The translations under genes were made by a program, and so were the position numbers. A stretch of 64,000 nt of DNA from Streptomyces xanthophaeus (lineage in GTDB: Bacteria > Actinomycetota > Actinomycetes > Streptomycetales > Streptomycetaceae), in contig NZ_CP076543.1 of assembly GCF_030440515.1 (NCBI RefSeq), positions 1,612,001 to 1,676,000 on the forward strand, given 5' to 3'. Positions 27,960 to 36,950 of the stretch are shown here, piece by piece; position 1 is the first letter of the stretch, and every line of letters begins with the position of its first letter. Under the pieces are notes generated by a model that worked only from the letters and a program-made list of their open reading frames with translations, was not told the origin of the DNA and did not search any database.

Positions 27960-28156
27960 GTTTGCGTTCCACAACAGGAGGAACCAACTCCCGAACGATC
28001 GGTCGGTCGTTACTCGTTCGTAACGTGACTGTACCTAGCGGTAACAAGTGGCCCCGTGTCACCTTTCCGATGCCACCGGCCGGCGGTACCCCCACTTCCC
28101 AGCCACGCGACACAGTCGTCGCCGACTTCGGCGTGGCCGAACGCAGGAGTTCCGCA

Positions 28157-29344
28157 GTGATCGGATTCCGCAACGTCAGCAAGGACCGGGACCGCAGCCG
28201 GATGCGACGGCTGGCCGGGGCCGGAATGGCCGTACCGCTCGCCGCCGCACTGCTGGCCGGCGGAGCCGGAACCTCCGCCGCCAGCCCGGGAACGGGACCC
28301 ACCGCCGTGGTGTCCATGGGCGACAGCTACATCTCCGGCGAGGCCGGGCGCTGGAAGGGCAACAGCCTCACCAACAGCGGCAGCCGGAACGGGACCGACC
28401 GGGGCTGGGTCAGCGGCAGCACCTACGACCCCGCCAAGGTCTACGGGACCACCGCCGGCGGATGCCACCGCTCCGACTCCGCCGAGGTGCGCAGCGCCGG
28501 GGCGATCGCCGATGTCGCCGTGAACCTCGCCTGTTCCGGGGCGGTTTCGGACAACGTGTTCCGCGCCTCCAACGGCGGCGTCTCCTACAAGGGCGAGGCC
28601 CCGCAGGCCGATCAGCTCGCCGCGGTGGCCGCGAGCCACGACGTCAAGGTCATCGCCCTGTCCATCGGCGGGAACGACCTCGGCTTCGCCGACATCATCA
28701 AGGACTGCGCGCTCGACTTCGTCCTCTGGAACTCCTACTGCTACGACGACCAGCAGTACGGCGTCGACCAGAAGATCGACGCGGTCATGGGCAAGGTCGG
28801 CAAGTCCGTGGACGAGATCCGGGCCGTGATGCGCGCGGCCGGGTACGCCGACTCCTCGTACCGGATCGTGCTGCAGTCCTACCCGTCGCCGATCCCGCGC
28901 GGCGCGGAGAACCGGTACACGCAGAGCGACTGGAGCAGGCTCAACACCGGCGGCTGCCCCTTCTGGAACCGGGACTCCGACTGGGCGCGGGACTCGCTGG
29001 TGCCGCAGATAGCGAACCGGATCAAGGGCGTCGCGGCGGCCAAGGGCGTGCAGTTCCTGGACCTGCGGGACATGATGCAGGGCCGCGAGGTCTGCGCGAA
29101 GGCGAGCAAGCAGGTGAGCTCCACCGTGCCGGCCTCGGCGAAGACGAGCGAGTGGGCGCGCTGGATCGACAACAACGAGTCGCAGGGGCTGATCCAGGAG
29201 TCCATGCACCCGAACTACTTCGGCCAGCTGGCCGCGGGGCGCTGCCTGGCCCTGGTCGTGGCCCAGCCCGCGAGCTCCGGCTTCAGCTGCAAGAACACCG
29301 CGGGCGGGGACCAGACGGGCATGTTCCTGACCCCGGCCTCCTGA
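28157..29344 (+). CDS. Secreted SGNH/GDSL-type esterase or lipase
   Basis: A 395-residue exported hydrolase. GTG 28157 is preceded by AGGAG. A signal peptide follows (RMRRLAGAGMAVPLAAALLAGG...SAAS, cleavage near residue 43). SGNH blocks are visible: the nucleophile in VVSMGDSYISGEAGRW (block I), the oxyanion Gly in ACSGAVSDN, Asn in ALSIGGNDLGF, and the catalytic Asp/His in SMHPNYFGQ. Cys residues are spaced for disulfides, as in secreted Streptomyces GDSL enzymes. Upstream (27960-28156) is AT-richer promoter DNA with a short AACGA-N8-TCGTT palindrome at 27994-28011. The substrate is unknown. Confidence 0.88.
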   Translation: MIGFRNVSKDRDRSRMRRLAGAGMAVPLAAALLAGGAGTSAASPGTGPTAVVSMGDSYISGEAGRWKGNSLTNSGSRNGTDRGWVSGSTYDPAKVYGTTAGGCHRSDSAEVRSAGAIADVAVNLACSGAVSDNVFRASNGGVSYKGEAPQADQLAAVAASHDVKVIALSIGGNDLGFADIIKDCALDFVLWNSYCYDDQQYGVDQKIDAVMGKVGKSVDEIRAVMRAAGYADSSYRIVLQSYPSPIPRGAENRYTQSDWSRLNTGGCPFWNRDSDWARDSLVPQIANRIKGVAAAKGVQFLDLRDMMQGREVCAKASKQVSSTVPASAKTSEWARWIDNNESQGLIQESMHPNYFGQLAAGRCLALVVAQPASSGFSCKNTAGGDQTGMFLTPAS

Positions 29345-29358
29345 GAGGTCCCGGCGTC

Positions 29359-29394
29359 GGGGCTCCACCGGGCGACACGGCCCGGTGGAGCCCC
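29359..29394. terminator. 15-bp terminator after the GDSL gene
   Basis: Positions 29359-29373 and 29380-29394 form a perfect 15-bp stem with a 6-nt loop, 14 nt after the stop codon. Confidence 0.85.
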
Positions 29395-29511
29395 GTGGGG
29401 CCCGTTCGGGTCAGTGGGACTGCGCGAACGCCCCTTCGGCGCGAGTCTGGGGGGTGACGGACTGGGCGACGGACCGCGGGCCCGACGCGGCGCGCCGCGT
29501 CCGGAGGGAGC

Positions 29512-29985
29512 GTGATCGGCGTGGCCCGCAACCGCCGCCTGATCCTGAGCACGCCGTCCGAGGTCTGGCGCCTGCTGTCCGACGGCCACCGTTACGGCGA
29601 GTGGGTCACGGGAACCCAGCGGATCCTGGCCGCGGATCCGCACTGGCCGGACGTGGGGGCCCGCCTGCAGGTCCGGGTCGGCGCCGGCCCGCTCACCCTC
29701 GACGACACGTGCGTGGTCCGCCGGTGCGAACCCGAACGCCGCCTGGAACTGGAAGCGCGGGCGGAACCCTTCGGCGCGGCGCGCATCGCCATGCACCTGG
29801 CCCCCTGGGGCGAGAACACCCTGTTCACCCTCGACTGGCACCCCCTGCGGGGACCCGGTACCCGGATGCACGGACTTCCCGTGGACTACATCGTCGCCAT
29901 CCGCAACGGCATGATGCTGACGAAGCTCGCCCGGATCGCGGTACGCGAGCACGCCGATGCGCAGGTCACCGGTCGGGGGCGGTGA
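29512..29985 (+). CDS. SRPBCC (START-like) family protein
   Basis: A 157-residue protein with the polyketide-cyclase/START-like fold. It has an initial strand before [21 protein letters not shown], alternating strands in the middle ([19 protein letters not shown]), and a long C-terminal helix ([20 protein letters not shown]). Members bind hydrophobic ligands; this one has no assignable ligand. GTG 29512 follows GGAGGGAGC. It converges on the VOC-family gene and the two coding regions overlap by 20 nt at their ends. Confidence 0.75.
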   Translation: MIGVARNRRLILSTPSEVWRLLSDGHRYGEWVTGTQRILAADPHWPDVGARLQVRVGAGPLTLDDTCVVRRCEPERRLELEARAEPFGAARIAMHLAPWGENTLFTLDWHPLRGPGTRMHGLPVDYIVAIRNGMMLTKLARIAVREHADAQVTGRGR

Positions 29986-30355
29986 GCACCGAGAGGATGT
30001 TGCCCGCCGGGTCCTTGAACCAGGCGATCGTGGGCATGCCGTCCTCGCCGTGCACGATGCCCTTGGCGTCCGCCTCGAAGCCCTCGTAGCGTTCGAACGC
30101 GACTCCGCGCGCGGTGAGCTCGTCCACGGCCCGTTCGACGTCGTCCACGGGGAAGTTCAGGATCGTGTAGACCGCGGGCCGGTGGTCCTCCTTCGGGTAG
30201 ACCATGATCGTGGTGCCGCCCGCGAGGTCGAGGCGGAGCAGGCCCATCTCCTGATCCTCGGAGACGCTCAGGCCGAGGGTCGTGCCGTAGAACTCCTTGG
30301 CCTTCTCCAGGTCGTCGACCGCGAATCCGCTGAATGCCCTGCTGTTTTCGAACAT
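29966..30355 (-). CDS. VOC (glyoxalase/bleomycin-resistance fold) family protein
   Basis: A 129-residue single-domain VOC protein with two beta-alpha-beta-beta-beta modules: the first with [20 protein letters not shown], the second with [16 protein letters not shown] and ending in [13 protein letters not shown]. The C-terminal Glu/Asn metal position looks like N (PAGNILSV), so a classical metal lyase activity is uncertain. ATG 30355 has CGGAGGAA 8 nt upstream. Its 3' end overlaps the convergent SRPBCC gene by 20 nt. Confidence 0.85.
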   Translation of the reverse strand: MFENSRAFSGFAVDDLEKAKEFYGTTLGLSVSEDQEMGLLRLDLAGGTTIMVYPKEDHRPAVYTILNFPVDDVERAVDELTARGVAFERYEGFEADAKGIVHGEDGMPTIAWFKDPAGNILSVLTAPDR

Positions 30356-30474
30356 GGCTGTTCCTCCGGTCCGGGGAGCCCCGCTTCCCATGGTCCCTCC
30401 GGGACGGCCGGGCGGCGATTCCGGGCCGCCGGCGCCCGGCGGAAATCGGGGTGATCGGCGCGAGGGGGGCTGGC

Positions 30475-31458
30475 ATGCTCGGGCGCATGGCAGCCCGTGA
30501 CGCACGTCCCAGTCTCTACATCTCCGTCGACATCGAGGCCGACGGACCCATTCCCGGACCGTATTCGATGATCAGCTTCGGGGCCTCGGTCGCGGGCCGC
30601 CAGGACGGCGCTTCGTATACGGCCGCCGATCCGGAACAGCTCACCTTCTACCGGGAGTTGCGGCCCATCAGTGAGGAGTTCGTGCCCGAGGCGCTGGCCG
30701 TGAGCGGGCTGGACCGCGACCGACTGGTGCGGGAGGGCGCCGATCCGGCGGCGACCATGGCCGAATTCCGCGCCTGGGTCCGGGAGGTGTCCGCGGGGGC
30801 GCAGCCGGTGATGTGCGGCTACCCGGCCTCCTTCGACTGGACCTTCCTGTACTGGTACCTGATCCGGTTCGGCGGGGACAGCCCCTTCGGCCACTCCGGC
30901 TGCCTGGACATGAAGACCCTCTACGCCGCGAAGGCGCGGGTGCCGCTGCGGGCCGCGGTGAAGGGCCGGATGCCGCGCGAGCTGCTGTCGCGGCGCCGCC
31001 ACACCCACCACGCCTTGGACGACGCGATCGAACAGGCCGAGCTGATGAGCAACTTGATGCTGTGGACCCCTCCCCCGGTGTCCGCCCCGGCCGCCGGCCG
31101 GTCCCCGCGCATCACTCACCTCGCGTGGGGCCGGATCGAGGCCGAAGGGCTGGCCCCCGGCAAGGACTTCAAGCTCTACCCGGGCGGTGGCCGCCCCTGG
31201 GACTGGTCCGAGCACGGTACGCGGCACGATCCCGGCATCCACCCCCAGGAGGTGCGCGAGCTCCTCGACCTCGGGGTGACGGCGGTCGTGCTCAGCCAGG
31301 GCATGGAAAAGCGCCTCGGGGTCGTGCCGGAGACGCTGGAGGTGCTCCGGGCGGCCGGGGTCGAGGTGCACGTGGCGGAAACGACCGAGGCCGTGGAGAT
31401 CTACAACCGGCTGGCACGGGACGGGCGGGTCGGCGGCCTCTTCCAGTCGACCTGCTGA
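30475..31458 (+). CDS. DEDDh 3'-5' exonuclease fused to a Mth938-like domain
   Basis: A 327-residue fusion. Residues 12 to about 195 are an RNase T/DnaQ-type exonuclease with SVDIEADGP (metal Asp19, Glu21), an FDWTFLYWY block near 120 and [12 protein letters not shown] near 175, the last giving the DEDDh His and Asp. After a short Pro-rich linker, residues about 205-327 match the Mth938/AAMDC fold ([46 protein letters not shown]). In many genomes that domain is a separate protein. ATG 30475 is preferred because GAGGGGGGC precedes it; ATG 30487 is possible. The role is unknown, probably RNA processing. Confidence 0.75.
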   Translation: MLGRMAARDARPSLYISVDIEADGPIPGPYSMISFGASVAGRQDGASYTAADPEQLTFYRELRPISEEFVPEALAVSGLDRDRLVREGADPAATMAEFRAWVREVSAGAQPVMCGYPASFDWTFLYWYLIRFGGDSPFGHSGCLDMKTLYAAKARVPLRAAVKGRMPRELLSRRRHTHHALDDAIEQAELMSNLMLWTPPPVSAPAAGRSPRITHLAWGRIEAEGLAPGKDFKLYPGGGRPWDWSEHGTRHDPGIHPQEVRELLDLGVTAVVLSQGMEKRLGVVPETLEVLRAAGVEVHVAETTEAVEIYNRLARDGRVGGLFQSTC

Positions 31459-31490
31459 GCCGCGCACGACGGCGGGCACGACACGGACAC

Positions 31491-31560
31491 GGCGGCGCGC
31501 ACGCCACACCCGCAGTGGGTGGCGTACGCGCCGCCGTGCTGCCCGGTCGGACCGACCGGG
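31491..31560. terminator. Two hairpins between convergent genes
   Basis: Positions 31491-31506 pair with 31520-31535 at 15 of 16 positions, and 31542-31550 pair with 31552-31560 (9 bp, one-base loop). They lie between the stops of the exonuclease fusion (31458) and the minus-strand permease (31586). Confidence 0.75.
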
Positions 31561-31585
31561 CGGGGGCCGGGCAGGGAGCCGGGTG

Positions 31586-32983
31586 TCAGTGCACCGGTAC
31601 CGGGTCCGGCGCGGCCCCCGAGGCCGCGCCCTTCCTGGCGCCGAGGTGGTTGAAGGCCAGGTTCAGCAGGATGGCCACCACGCACCCGGTGCTGATGCCG
31701 GAGTCGAGGACGACCAGCAGGTCCTTCGGGAAGGCGTGGTAGAACTCCGGCGCGGCGATCGGGATCAGGCCGATGCCCACGGAGGCGGCGACGATGAGGG
31801 CGTTCTCGCCCTTCTCCATGGCCGCTCCGGCCAGGGTCTGGATGCCGCTGGCCGCGACCGAGCCGAAGAGGACGATGCCGGCGCCGCCGAGGACCGGCAG
31901 CGGGACCACGCCGATGACGGAGGCCGCCATCGGGCACAGGCCGAGCAGGATGAGGATCCCGCCGCCCGCGGCGACGACGAAGCGGCTGCGCACCTTGGTC
32001 ATGGCGACCAGCCCGATGTTCTGGGCGAAGGCGCTGCACATGAATCCGTTGAACAGCGGGCTGATCGCGCTGCCGAGGGTGTCGGCGCGCAGGCCGCCCT
32101 CGATGGTCTTCGCGTCCGCCGGACGGCCGACGATCCTGCCCAGCGCCAGGATGTCGGCGGTGGACTCGGTCATGCAGACCAGCATGACGATGCACATCGA
32201 GATGACGGCCGCGACCTGGAACTGCGGGGCGCCGAAGTGGAAGGGGGTCGGGAAGCCGACCACCGAGGCGTTCTTGACGGCGTCGAAGCTGGTCATGCCG
32301 AGCGGGAGGGCGATCAGGGTGCCGGCGACCAGGCCGAGCAGGATGGATATCTGCTGGAGGAAGCCGCGCAGGAACTTGCGCATCAGCAGGACGATGACGA
32401 GGGTGGCGGCGGCCATGCCGATGTTCTGCATGGAGCCGTAGTCGGTGGCGGTGCGGTTCCCGCCCTGTGACCAGTTGAAGGCGACGGGCAGGAGCGAGAC
32501 GCCGATGAGGGTGATGACCGTACCCGTCACGACCGGCGGGAAGAAGCGGACGAGTTTGCCGAAGTAGGGGGCGGCGAAGAAGCCGATGACCCCGGCGACG
32601 ATGATCGCGCCGAAGATGACGGGAAGGGCGTTCTCCCCCTCCCCCTTGCCGATCGCGATCATCGGGGTCACTCCGGCGAAGGAGACGCCGTTGACGAAGG
32701 GGAGTTTGGCGCCGATCTTCCAGAATCCGAGGGTCTGGAGGAGGGTGGCGAGGCCTGCCGTGAAGAGCGAGGCGCCCATCAGGAAGGCGGTCTCGGTGGC
32801 GGAGAGCCCGACGGCCGGTCCGACGATCATGGGCGGGGCCACGACACCCGCGTACATGGCGGCCACGTGCTGCAGGCCGCTCGTGAACATTTTCAGCGGA
32901 GGCAGGGTCTCATCGACCGGATGCTTCTCCTCCGGTACTGCGACTGCATCTGCATCTTTGCGAAACCTGGGCGCCTGGGCCAC
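31586..32983 (-). CDS. NCS2-family xanthine/urate permease
   Basis: A 465-residue transporter with about 14 membrane segments. The NAT/NCS2 signature is intact in AQNIGLVAMTKVRSR (Q-N-x-G-x4-T-x3-R), and the substrate-site helix has TESTADILALG. GTG 32983 has GGAGG 5 nt upstream, a better start than the GTG at 33007. It probably imports urate or xanthine by proton symport. The context supports this, with a guanine deaminase and the urate operon directly upstream in the same direction. It has its own 380-nt upstream region, so it may be transcribed separately. Confidence 0.88.
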   Translation of the reverse strand: MAQAPRFRKDADAVAVPEEKHPVDETLPPLKMFTSGLQHVAAMYAGVVAPPMIVGPAVGLSATETAFLMGASLFTAGLATLLQTLGFWKIGAKLPFVNGVSFAGVTPMIAIGKGEGENALPVIFGAIIVAGVIGFFAAPYFGKLVRFFPPVVTGTVITLIGVSLLPVAFNWSQGGNRTATDYGSMQNIGMAAATLVIVLLMRKFLRGFLQQISILLGLVAGTLIALPLGMTSFDAVKNASVVGFPTPFHFGAPQFQVAAVISMCIVMLVCMTESTADILALGRIVGRPADAKTIEGGLRADTLGSAISPLFNGFMCSAFAQNIGLVAMTKVRSRFVVAAGGGILILLGLCPMAASVIGVVPLPVLGGAGIVLFGSVAASGIQTLAGAAMEKGENALIVAASVGIGLIPIAAPEFYHAFPKDLLVVLDSGISTGCVVAILLNLAFNHLGARKGAASGAAPDPVPVH

Positions 32984-33363
32984 GGCTTCCTCCGTTCGGT
33001 TGAACACGCCGGCAGGGGCATGGTGTCTTGGAGGTGGTGCGAAAGCGGTGCGAGTCGAGCCTGTATGCGGTTGTGGGTGGTGCGAATACTTGTCCCAAGG
33101 GGTGCGGAAACGAGTCGCCCGATCATCGGTTCCGCGCTGCGGTCCAGCTCAGGGCCCGGCAGGGGCGCGCCGGACCGGTTCGTGAGCTGGGGGTGCCACG
33201 GCAAGGGCGCGTCATGCGCGCCGCGGGGCTGGTTGCACGAGTCACCGCCCCCGGGGCGCCTTCGGATCTCCTCAGGCGCTACCCGGGAACGGCTGCCCAC
33301 GGACCCCGCTCGGGTCCGCGGCTGCCGGCCGGGGGCCGTCCCCCCCGGCCGGACTCCGTGGGA
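32984..33363. other. Intergenic stretch upstream of the permease gene
   Basis: 380 nt without a convincing gene between the deaminase stop and the permease start. It holds the deaminase terminator (33325-33352) and must contain the permease promoter, but I found no copy of either palindromic operator motif here. The central part (33150-33260) is GC-rich without recognisable structure. Confidence 0.5.
33325..33352 (-). terminator. 11-bp terminator after the deaminase gene
   Basis: Positions 33325-33335 and 33342-33352 form a perfect 11-bp stem with a 6-nt loop, 12 nt beyond the deaminase stop. Confidence 0.75.
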
Positions 33364-34767
33364 TCAGGCCTGCGCGGAGATCCGCGCGAGGCGCTGGGCC
33401 TCTTCCCGCGTGGACACGGCGATGGCGTCCTCGTCGGCGAAGAGGAGGCGGTTGTTCTCGACGATCTGCTTGCCGTTGACGAACGACGCGGTGACCGGGG
33501 CCGCCGCACCGAAGACCAGCGCGGTGACCGGGTCGGCGATCGAGGAGTGCAGGAAGGTGCTGAGGTTCCAGAGCACCAGGTCGGCGCACTTGCCGGCCTC
33601 CAGCGAACCGATGTTGTCGGCACGGCCGAGGACCTGGGCGCCGCCGTACGTACCGAGGCGCAGGGCCTGGCGCGCGTTCAGGGCGCGCTCGCGGTGGACC
33701 GGGTTCAGGCGGTTGATCAGCAGCGCGTTGCGCAGCTCGGTGTGCAGCTCACCGGACTCGTTGGAGGCGGTGCCGTCCACGCCGAGGCCTACCGGGACAC
33801 CGGCGGCGAGCATGTCCGGGACGCGGGCGATGCCGGCGGCCAGACGGGCGTTGGAGGACGGGCAGTGCGCGACACCGGTCTTGGTACGGGCGAACGCGGC
33901 GATGTCGGAGTCGTTCATGTGGACGCTGTGCGCCATCCACACGTCCTCGCCGAGCCAGCCGGTCGACTCGAAGTAGTCGGTCGGGCCCATGCCGAAGAGC
34001 TCGTGGCAGAACTTCTCCTCCTCGACGGTCTCGCTGCCGTGCGTGTGCATACGCACCCCGAGGCGGCGGGCCAGCTCGGCGCCCTGCTTCAGCAGCTCGG
34101 TGGAGACCGAGAAGGGGGAGCACGGGGCGACGGCGACCTGGGTCATCGAGTCGAAGGAGGCGTCGTGGAACTTCTTGACGGTCGCCTCGGTGTCGGCGAG
34201 CGCGCCTTCGAGGGTCTCGACGGCGTGGTCCGGCGGCAGGCCGCCGTCCTTCTCGCTGCGGTCCATCGAGCCGCGGGCGAGGGTGAAGCGGACACCCATC
34301 TCGGACGCGGCACGGATGATCGAGCCGGACAGGTCGCCGGAGCCCTTGGGGAAGACGTAGTGGTGGTCCATCGCGGTGGTCACACCGCCCTTGGCCATCG
34401 CGGCGAGGGAGCCCTGCGCGGCCGTGTACGTCATCTGCTCGTCGATGCGCGCCCACGTCGGGTACAGCGCGACCAGCCAGTTGAAGAGGTTGTGGTCGGT
34501 GGCCAGACCACGCGTGATCCACTGGTAGAAGTGGTGGTGGGTGTTGACCAGACCGGGGGTCACGAGGTGCCCGGTACCGTCGATGCGGCGGACTACGTTG
34601 TCGAGGTTATCGGGGGCCTTGCCCGCTCCGATGGACTCGATCCGGTTGCCGGCGATGACGATGTGACCCGAGGCGTACTCGGTGTCGTTCGCGTCGACGG
34701 TCGCGATCGCACAGTTCTCGATGACGATGCGCTCGACGGCGCTGTCATGGGCTGCCGATGCTGCCAT
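33364..34767 (-). CDS. Guanine / 8-oxoguanine deaminase (amidohydrolase superfamily)
   Basis: A 467-residue metal hydrolase with the TrzN/AtzA-guanine deaminase layout: a beta domain, VNTHHHFYQW near residue 75 (first metal ligands), DHHYVFP, HTHGSETVEEE (metal His), WMAHSVHMND, HCPSSNARLAAG and GVDGTASNES (metal Asp). Enzymes of this type in purine clusters deaminate guanine to xanthine or 8-oxoguanine to urate (EC 3.5.4.3 or 3.5.4.32). The HTHGSE and HCPSSN motifs fit the 8-oxoguanine group slightly better. ATG 34767 has CGAGGAAG 6 nt upstream. It lies between the permease and the urate operon, all on the minus strand. Confidence 0.85.
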   Translation of the reverse strand: MAASAAHDSAVERIVIENCAIATVDANDTEYASGHIVIAGNRIESIGAGKAPDNLDNVVRRIDGTGHLVTPGLVNTHHHFYQWITRGLATDHNLFNWLVALYPTWARIDEQMTYTAAQGSLAAMAKGGVTTAMDHHYVFPKGSGDLSGSIIRAASEMGVRFTLARGSMDRSEKDGGLPPDHAVETLEGALADTEATVKKFHDASFDSMTQVAVAPCSPFSVSTELLKQGAELARRLGVRMHTHGSETVEEEKFCHELFGMGPTDYFESTGWLGEDVWMAHSVHMNDSDIAAFARTKTGVAHCPSSNARLAAGIARVPDMLAAGVPVGLGVDGTASNESGELHTELRNALLINRLNPVHRERALNARQALRLGTYGGAQVLGRADNIGSLEAGKCADLVLWNLSTFLHSSIADPVTALVFGAAAPVTASFVNGKQIVENNRLLFADEDAIAVSTREEAQRLARISAQA

Positions 34768-34916
34768 GGGACTTCCTCGTGCTTTCAGTGGCGGTGCGGG
34801 CACGGCAAGGCCCAGGAGATTTGAGTGCCGGAGCCGGGGGCCTTGACAGCTGACAGTACTGCCGCCCCGTGTGATACGTCCGGGTGCCGATTCAGGAAGC
34901 TTGTGAGTGTCGCGCG

Positions 34917-34945
34917 GTCCCGGGGCCACTGCGGAGCCCCGGGAC
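34917..34945. terminator. 9-bp terminator after urate oxidase gene
   Basis: Positions 34917-34925 and 34937-34945 form a perfect 9-bp GC-rich stem 13 nt after the uox stop. The remaining 34768-34916 upstream of the deaminase gene presumably holds that gene's promoter; no operator motif was recognised there. Confidence 0.7.
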
Positions 34946-34957
34946 GCGCGTGCCGCG

Positions 34958-35881
34958 TCAGAGGTTGGTCATGTCCACGGGGATACGGGCGTCGACGCCG
35001 TCCCGGAGAACAGTGGCCTCGATCAGACCGTACGGACGGTCCGCGGCGAAGTACACCTCGTTGTCGTTCTTGAGGCCGAAGGGCTCCAGGTCGACGAGGA
35101 AGTGGTGCTTGTTCGGGAGCGAGAAGCGGACCTCGTCGATCTCCGAACGGTGGTTGATGATGCGCGAACCCATCTGGTACAGGGTCTGCTGCAGCGACAG
35201 GGAGTAGGTCTCCGCGAAGGCCTGCAGCATGTGCTTGCGGACCTCGGCGTAGGACTTCTCCCAGTTGGGCATCCGCTGCTCGTCGTCCGACCAGTTGAAG
35301 CGCCAGCGAGCCGACACCTGGGTGGCCAGGATGCGGTCGTAGGCCTCCTTCAGCGTCGTGTACTTGTCCTTCACGTAACCCCAGAACTCGGAGTTCGTGG
35401 AGTTCATGACGACGAGGTCCTTGAGGCCGGAGATGACCTCCCAGTTCGTACCGTCGTACGTGATCTGGGTGACGCGGGTCTCCATGCCCTGGCGGACGAA
35501 GGAGTGGTTCACCTCGTCGGAGCCGATGAACTTGGAGTTGGCGTCCGAGGTGGCGATCCGGTCCCAGGCGTACTCCTCGATCCGGATGCGCGCGCGCTTG
35601 ATCGGCTCCTGGCTGGTGACGAACCAGCGCGCCAGGTGGATGCCGAACTGCTCGGCGGACTCGATGCCGTACTCCTTGGCGAACGCGTACACCGTGTTCT
35701 TGGTGGTGTCCGTCGGAAGGCAGTTGGCGTTCGAGCCGGAGTAGTGGACGTCGTCCATGTCGCCGGAGAGGGCGACCGAGACGTTCAGGTCCTTGATGTG
35801 GTGCGTGTCGCCGTCCCGCGTGATCTTGACGACGCGGTTCTCTGCTTTGCCGTACTGGTTCTGGCCCAGAATCGTGGCCAT
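34958..35881 (-). CDS. uox: Urate oxidase (uricase)
   Basis: A 307-residue cofactor-free urate oxidase (EC 1.7.3.3) that converts urate and O2 to 5-hydroxyisourate and H2O2. Two T-fold units are visible. Catalytic elements are NQYGKAENRVVKI (Lys of the charge relay), the Thr in PTDTTKNTVYAFAK, the NHSF-type motif VNHSFVRQG, SARWRFNW and LPNKHHFLVDLEPFG. ATG 35881 is preceded by GAGGGAGC and sits 1 nt after the stop of uraH, so the three urate genes form one tight operon. Its peroxide by-product links it to the nearby catalase gene. Confidence 0.97.
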   Translation of the reverse strand: MATILGQNQYGKAENRVVKITRDGDTHHIKDLNVSVALSGDMDDVHYSGSNANCLPTDTTKNTVYAFAKEYGIESAEQFGIHLARWFVTSQEPIKRARIRIEEYAWDRIATSDANSKFIGSDEVNHSFVRQGMETRVTQITYDGTNWEVISGLKDLVVMNSTNSEFWGYVKDKYTTLKEAYDRILATQVSARWRFNWSDDEQRMPNWEKSYAEVRKHMLQAFAETYSLSLQQTLYQMGSRIINHRSEIDEVRFSLPNKHHFLVDLEPFGLKNDNEVYFAADRPYGLIEATVLRDGVDARIPVDMTNL

Positions 35882-35882
35882 G

Positions 35883-36272
35883 CTAGCTCCCTCGGTAAAC
35901 GGAGTAGCCGAACGGGTTGAGCAGCAGCGGTACGTGGTAATGCTCGCCCGGGTTCACCGCAAAGGTGATGGTGACCTCGGGGAAGAACGCACCGCTGTCC
36001 CTTACGCGGGGGGCGTCCTGCTGCGCCTCGGCTTGCTTCTTCTCGAAGTACGTCTCGGTCTCGAAGTCGAGACGTACGTGTGTGGTGCCCTCCGGCAGCG
36101 CCGGCAGGTCCTTGCAGCGCCCGTCCGCATCGGTGGCGGAGCCGCCCAGGGCCGCCCACTCGCCGCCGAGACCCGTACGGGCCGACAGGGAGATGGCGAC
36201 GCCCTCGGCGGGCTTGCCGATGCTGGTGTCCAGGATGTGCGTGGACACCGACGCGGTGGTCTCGGTGCTCAT
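35883..36272 (-). CDS. uraH: 5-Hydroxyisourate hydrolase
   Basis: A 129-residue transthyretin-like protein that hydrolyses 5-hydroxyisourate to OHCU (EC 3.5.2.17). Signatures are the N-terminal THILDTSIGKPA, the middle RLDFETETYF with EVTITF, and the terminal YRGS tetrapeptide preceded by NPFGYSV. ATG 36272 is chosen because AAGGAG lies 7 nt upstream, within the end of uraD; the GTG at 36278 lacks this spacing. It is the second gene of the uraD-uraH-uox operon. Confidence 0.95.
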   Translation of the reverse strand: MSTETTASVSTHILDTSIGKPAEGVAISLSARTGLGGEWAALGGSATDADGRCKDLPALPEGTTHVRLDFETETYFEKKQAEAQQDAPRVRDSGAFFPEVTITFAVNPGEHYHVPLLLNPFGYSVYRGS

Positions 36273-36274
36273 GG

Positions 36275-36796
36275 TCACGCTCCTTCTGCTTCTGCGAGTT
36301 CGACGAGACGGGTGAGGCGGATCTTGTTGATCTTGACGAGCTCGCCGCGGGCGATCTCCCGCTCCTGCTCCGGCGAGTTGTCGATCCGGACCTTGACCGC
36401 GTCACGCATGAACTCACCGGTCGCACCGGTGGCGCAGATGAGGAAGACGTGGCCGAACTTGTCCTGGTAGGCCAGGTTCAGTTCGAGGAGCTCGTTCTTG
36501 AGCTCCTCCGAGGCACCGGCCATGCCACGCTGCTCGCGGGCGGAGGTCGGGTCTCCCGGCTTCGGCCGGCCGATCGGCGCGTGGCCTCCCATCGCTTCGC
36601 CCAGGTCGTCCGCGGTGAGCTCCGCCATGGCGGCTTCGTTCGCGGCGAACAGGGACTCTGCGGTGGAGAAGGGGCGCTGGGCGAGCATTTTGCTCCCCCA
36701 CGCCGAGCTGGCGCACACCTCGTGCAGCTCGGCCGTGGCCGCGCTGTCGTCCAAGGCGTTGAACCGGGTGAGACCCGGGGTCGGACTCGAAGTCAC
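36275..36796 (-). CDS. uraD: OHCU decarboxylase
   Basis: A 173-residue all-helical protein that decarboxylates 2-oxo-4-hydroxy-4-carboxy-5-ureidoimidazoline to S-allantoin (EC 4.1.1.97). Typical blocks are WGSKMLAQRPF, the GGHAPIGRPKPG loop carrying the catalytic His, EQRGMAGASEELKNELLELN, YQDKFGHVFLICATGATGE and the Arg in RIDNSPEQE. GTG 36796 has GGAGG 6 nt upstream. First gene of the urate operon; the promoter at 36839-36868 carries a palindrome that overlaps the -35 element. Confidence 0.95.
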   Translation of the reverse strand: MTSSPTPGLTRFNALDDSAATAELHEVCASSAWGSKMLAQRPFSTAESLFAANEAAMAELTADDLGEAMGGHAPIGRPKPGDPTSAREQRGMAGASEELKNELLELNLAYQDKFGHVFLICATGATGEFMRDAVKVRIDNSPEQEREIARGELVKINKIRLTRLVELAEAEGA

Positions 36797-36838
36797 GGTA
36801 GGCCTCCGTGGCCTGTTGTTGCTTTGACGGGCTGCGCA

Positions 36839-36879
36839 TAGCTAACGCCCTCCACCACACGGCGTCAACACTTTGTTGA
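36839..36879 (-). promoter_or_regulatory. Urate operon promoter with TCAACA-N3-TGTTGA operator
   Basis: On the minus strand TTGACG (36868-36863), an 18-nt spacer and TAGCTA (36844-36839) form the promoter. The palindrome at 36879-36865 has 6-bp arms TCAACA/TGTTGA around 3 nt, and its last four bases are the start of the -35 element. The katA promoter has the same overlap and spacer length. The regulator is not proven; the HTH protein encoded just upstream at 36951-37349 is the obvious candidate. Confidence 0.65.
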
Positions 36880-36896
36880 AACTTCCCGTACACAAA

Positions 36897-36927
36897 AGCC
36901 GCCGCCCGGGTGAATTGGGCGGCGGCT
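36897..36927 (-). terminator. 11-bp terminator with T-tract after the HTH regulator gene
   Basis: Positions 36897-36907 and 36917-36927 form a perfect 11-bp stem followed on the minus strand by CTTTTGTG. It separates the regulator pair from the urate operon promoter. Confidence 0.85.
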
Positions 36928-36950
36928 CGTCACCGTGAGTCAGCCTGCGT

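Noticed and set aside
27994..28011. AACGA-N8-TCGTT palindrome upstream of the GDSL gene as a TetR-type operator
   Set aside because: Arms are only 5 bp and no TetR gene is nearby; too weak to list as a site.
32984..33363. Search for AllR-type or TCAACA-type operators upstream of the nucleobase permease
   Set aside because: No pair with the 21-bp spacing and no palindrome of either type was found there by eye.
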